This document shows, one piece after another, positions 61,801 through 64,000 of a DNA stretch of 64,000 bases. Under the pieces are notes generated by a model. That model was given only the letters and a program-made list of their open reading frames with translations. It was not told where the DNA came from and made no database searches. The position numbers were made by a program, and so were the translations under genes. Positions within the stretch are counted from its first letter, which is position 1; each line of letters opens with the position of its first letter. The stretch comes from Tanytarsus gracilentus (lineage: Eukaryota; Arthropoda; Insecta; Diptera; Chironomidae). Location: contig JAXRKN010000031.1 in the NCBI GenBank assembly GCA_038502055.1, forward strand, positions 744,001 through 808,000, in the 5' to 3' direction.

Positions 61801-63892
61801 AAATGAAAAATTTATGCGCCACTCGAAGGAGCGCTGGTTTACCTTTTATTTTGCAGTCATTAATCACATCCGAGATGAAAATTATTACTTCTCATAATTT
61901 TCACTTAGTAATGAAAAATTTATTAAGGTATGCGAGATTTGGGTCACAGTTGGAGACGAGAATACATTCGATGAATATTTTGAGGACCTTGTTCCGCTGT
62001 AAGGATTTAAACGATGGTAACTCTTCTTTTTCTCATCACTTAAACCTTTAAAATATTAACTAGAATGTTTTTATTTAGGCATCATGGAATATGTCAGCGA
62101 TGGAATTGAATGTGCATTATTATCTTACGATGCCGAATCGTGGACAGAAAGAAATTCTTCAACGCTACTCTTCTCCGCTTTAATGATAAGAATTTTTGGA
62201 CCACAAAGAACCAAGAACAATGAAGAGTTGAGCATGCGAAACAGAATGAGCGGAAAAGTTTTCTTCCTCCGCTTTCCAAACCTTCATAATTTCTTTACCG
62301 AATTACTTCGACAAGCTGCAGAAAAAGTTTATCAACAAAAGAAGAACGTTAAATTGCATCCACTGTTATTATTGCTTAATCGACTCTACGGTAGCGAGAA
62401 CTCCATAAAACTAACAGACTTCATTCCCATCGTTATGTCATGCTCTGCTTGCGTTGAACTTCAAACGAGAATCTTGTGTGCTAAATTTGTAGCGAATAAC
62501 ATGCCGCCCAAATCAGTTACAATTTTGAATGACATAAAACACTGTCGTGATGATCGCAATTTAACGGCAAACGCAAAGCATGGAAAATTATTGAGAATTT
62601 TATACTTAAGTCGACGGGAGTATGTGGATGAAGGTGAAAGTTTGAGAATTCTTAATGAGGTCTTTGAGACAGTGGAACACTTTGGAGGCCAAATCATGTG
62701 CTTGGATGTTCTTTTGGAAATTATGGTTGAGATGTTTTCAAAAATACAATTCAGTGAAGAATTATTAGTTAACCTCGATAAATGCTTAAAATTTGCTAAT
62801 CAAAGTGAAGATACAAAATCAAATCCTTTGTTGCAGAAAAAAATCATCGCTTTGAATTTAGTTAAAATTAAAGCTAGCGGAAATACAGAATGGCTTTTAA
62901 ATTTGAACTGTGCCTTTTATGAACTTCAGGAAAAACTTAATTGCATACTTCTTATATTAGACTTTGATTATGCTCTTCAAGTCATGGATGACTACGAAAT
63001 TGATGCAAAAATTTGTGAAATGGTTAGGAATGTATCAAGTGAAAGAATCGTGAAAAATTCTAAACTCAAGAAGGCACTCAATGAATTTACGAAAGGAGCA
63101 GATTTTTGCATTGCGGTGAGATCTTACGAAATTTTAAGCTATTTGGAGTATGAAAATGGAGAATGTTGCGTTGAAGATGTTAAAGAGCTACTTGAATGTT
63201 CGATGAGTAAACCGGATGACTTAGCCAAAGCCATGATGAAATATGTTACGAGATGTTTGAATAATGAAGGAATTAATTACATTGCTCACATAAATTGGAA
63301 GTTTTTGGAAAAATCATCGGAGTCTTCGTATTTTATCAAGTGAGAAAAATTTAAATTTTTTTACTAAGATTTTTTAATTTACTTTCTCAACAGATTGTCA
63401 ACCCTTGACTTCCTCGAAATTCTCATCAAAAATATTTCATTTATCAGCTCACTCTCAACAACTTTTTACATCACCAAAGCCATTCTTAATCTCTTAATGG
63501 ACGACGATGTTGATGTTCGATTTAAAGCTTCGAAAATTATTAGCACCATCACCAATAAAGATCAACTTTTTATCGCCTCTCATGCTCATGAAATTTTTCT
63601 CGAACATCTCGAAAAGCTCTCCGATAAAAATGATTTTATGGCTTTAATAATTTGCCTCATACACGAAGACATTGGGGATTACAATCGAAATGAAAATGAA
63701 GAAGAATTTCAAGTATTTGAACGTAATGAGACGAATTTGTTCAAAGAACGATTTTTGATTAAGCAACTGTGTACACCATACTTAAAAGCAAATGAGAGAG
63801 ATGCGGAGCAAATCATCAATGCCTGCAGGGTAATTGGGGAAAAGTCTCATTCTGAAATTGAAAATATTTTGAAGATGAATTGGAGTGCGTAG
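58864..63892 (+). CDS. THADA: THADA/TRM732 homologue, tRNA 2'-O-methyltransferase cofactor
   Basis: THADA/Trm732 partners the FTSJ1/Trm7 enzyme for 2'-O-methylation of position 32 in tRNA anticodon loops; in flies it also affects metabolism (family knowledge). Exons 58864-58915, 58978-60243, 60301-62016, 62079-63339 and 63394-63892 (phases 1, 1, 1, 2) give 1,597 residues. The long alpha-helical N-terminal half fits the HEAT-type repeats of the family. The DUF2428 core is clear near residues 930-1065: LCATRRSAGLPFILQSLI, IHSMNILRTLFR, then after the exon junction RNSSTLLFSALMIRIFG and NRMSGKVFFLRFPNLHNFF. The C-terminal half is helical repeats. It shares its promoter region with the zinc-finger gene. 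Confidence 0.93.
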
Positions 63893-64000
63893 CGCGTAGG
63901 TTGCGATGTATAAACAGATTGAAAAGAATAAATATTTTAGATTCTTAAAACTTTATTTTTCTTTTTCATTATATAACGAGATTAATTTTTTTTAGCAATT
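63893..64000 (+). terminator. THADA 3' UTR with AATAAA at 63927-63932
   Basis: AATAAA occurs 34 bases after the THADA stop codon, consistent with a short 3' UTR. The remaining bases to the window edge are AT-rich with nothing else recognised. Confidence 0.6.

Overview
The window looks like nuclear DNA of an insect, most likely a nematoceran fly (a midge-like dipteran). This is inferred from the strongly AT-rich base composition, GT-AG introns of mostly 50-150 bp in the gene-dense half, a Dicer-2 type helicase-Dicer, and protein families whose closest remembered relatives are insect ones. Species cannot be named from sequence alone. All gene models were built by hand by matching splice sites and reading phases; no search was run.

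Region 1 (1 to about 32.0 kb) is gene-poor. It holds the 5' part of a Vsx/Chx10-type paired-like homeobox gene on the minus strand. The first exon is at 14443-14845 and the homeobox is split over small exons down to 2214; the gene runs off the left edge. Introns of 5.5 and 6.4 kb and about 17 kb of upstream DNA without recognisable exons fit a developmental regulatory domain. Two repeat-derived pieces are visible: an element with a short pentamer-repeat end near 6.94 kb and a fold-back-like element at 23.33-23.98 kb.

Region 2 (32.0-38.6 kb) holds a tandem pair of genes for VWC-domain membrane proteins of DGCR2/IDD-like layout. Copy 1 carries, after its membrane segment, a fragment of an acyl-CoA synthetase/luciferase-type (ANL) enzyme. 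Copy 2 has an in-frame UGA followed by CUA exactly between the VWC domain and the membrane segment, after which the same frame stays open for about 1,063 codons over four exons. This fits stop-codon readthrough switching a secreted form to a membrane form, and is the strongest candidate here for an undescribed regulatory device.

Region 3 (40.9-64.0 kb) is compact and gene-dense: an LRR membrane protein (+), a DHHC palmitoyltransferase (-), PIG-Q/GPI1 (+), BORCS7 (+), a trypsin-like protease (+), Dicer-2 (-), a PX-MIT-pseudokinase of RPS6KC1 type (+), a seven-finger C2H2 protein (-) and THADA/TRM732 (+). Several pairs share divergent promoters (DHHC/PIG-Q, Dicer-2/RPS6KC1-like, zinc finger/THADA). 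The RPS6KC1-like and zinc-finger genes converge with only 82 bp between stop codons. The genes are functionally mixed (lipid modification, endolysosome positioning, RNA interference, tRNA modification) and do not form one pathway. No rRNA, tRNA, CRISPR or bacterial-type features were seen.
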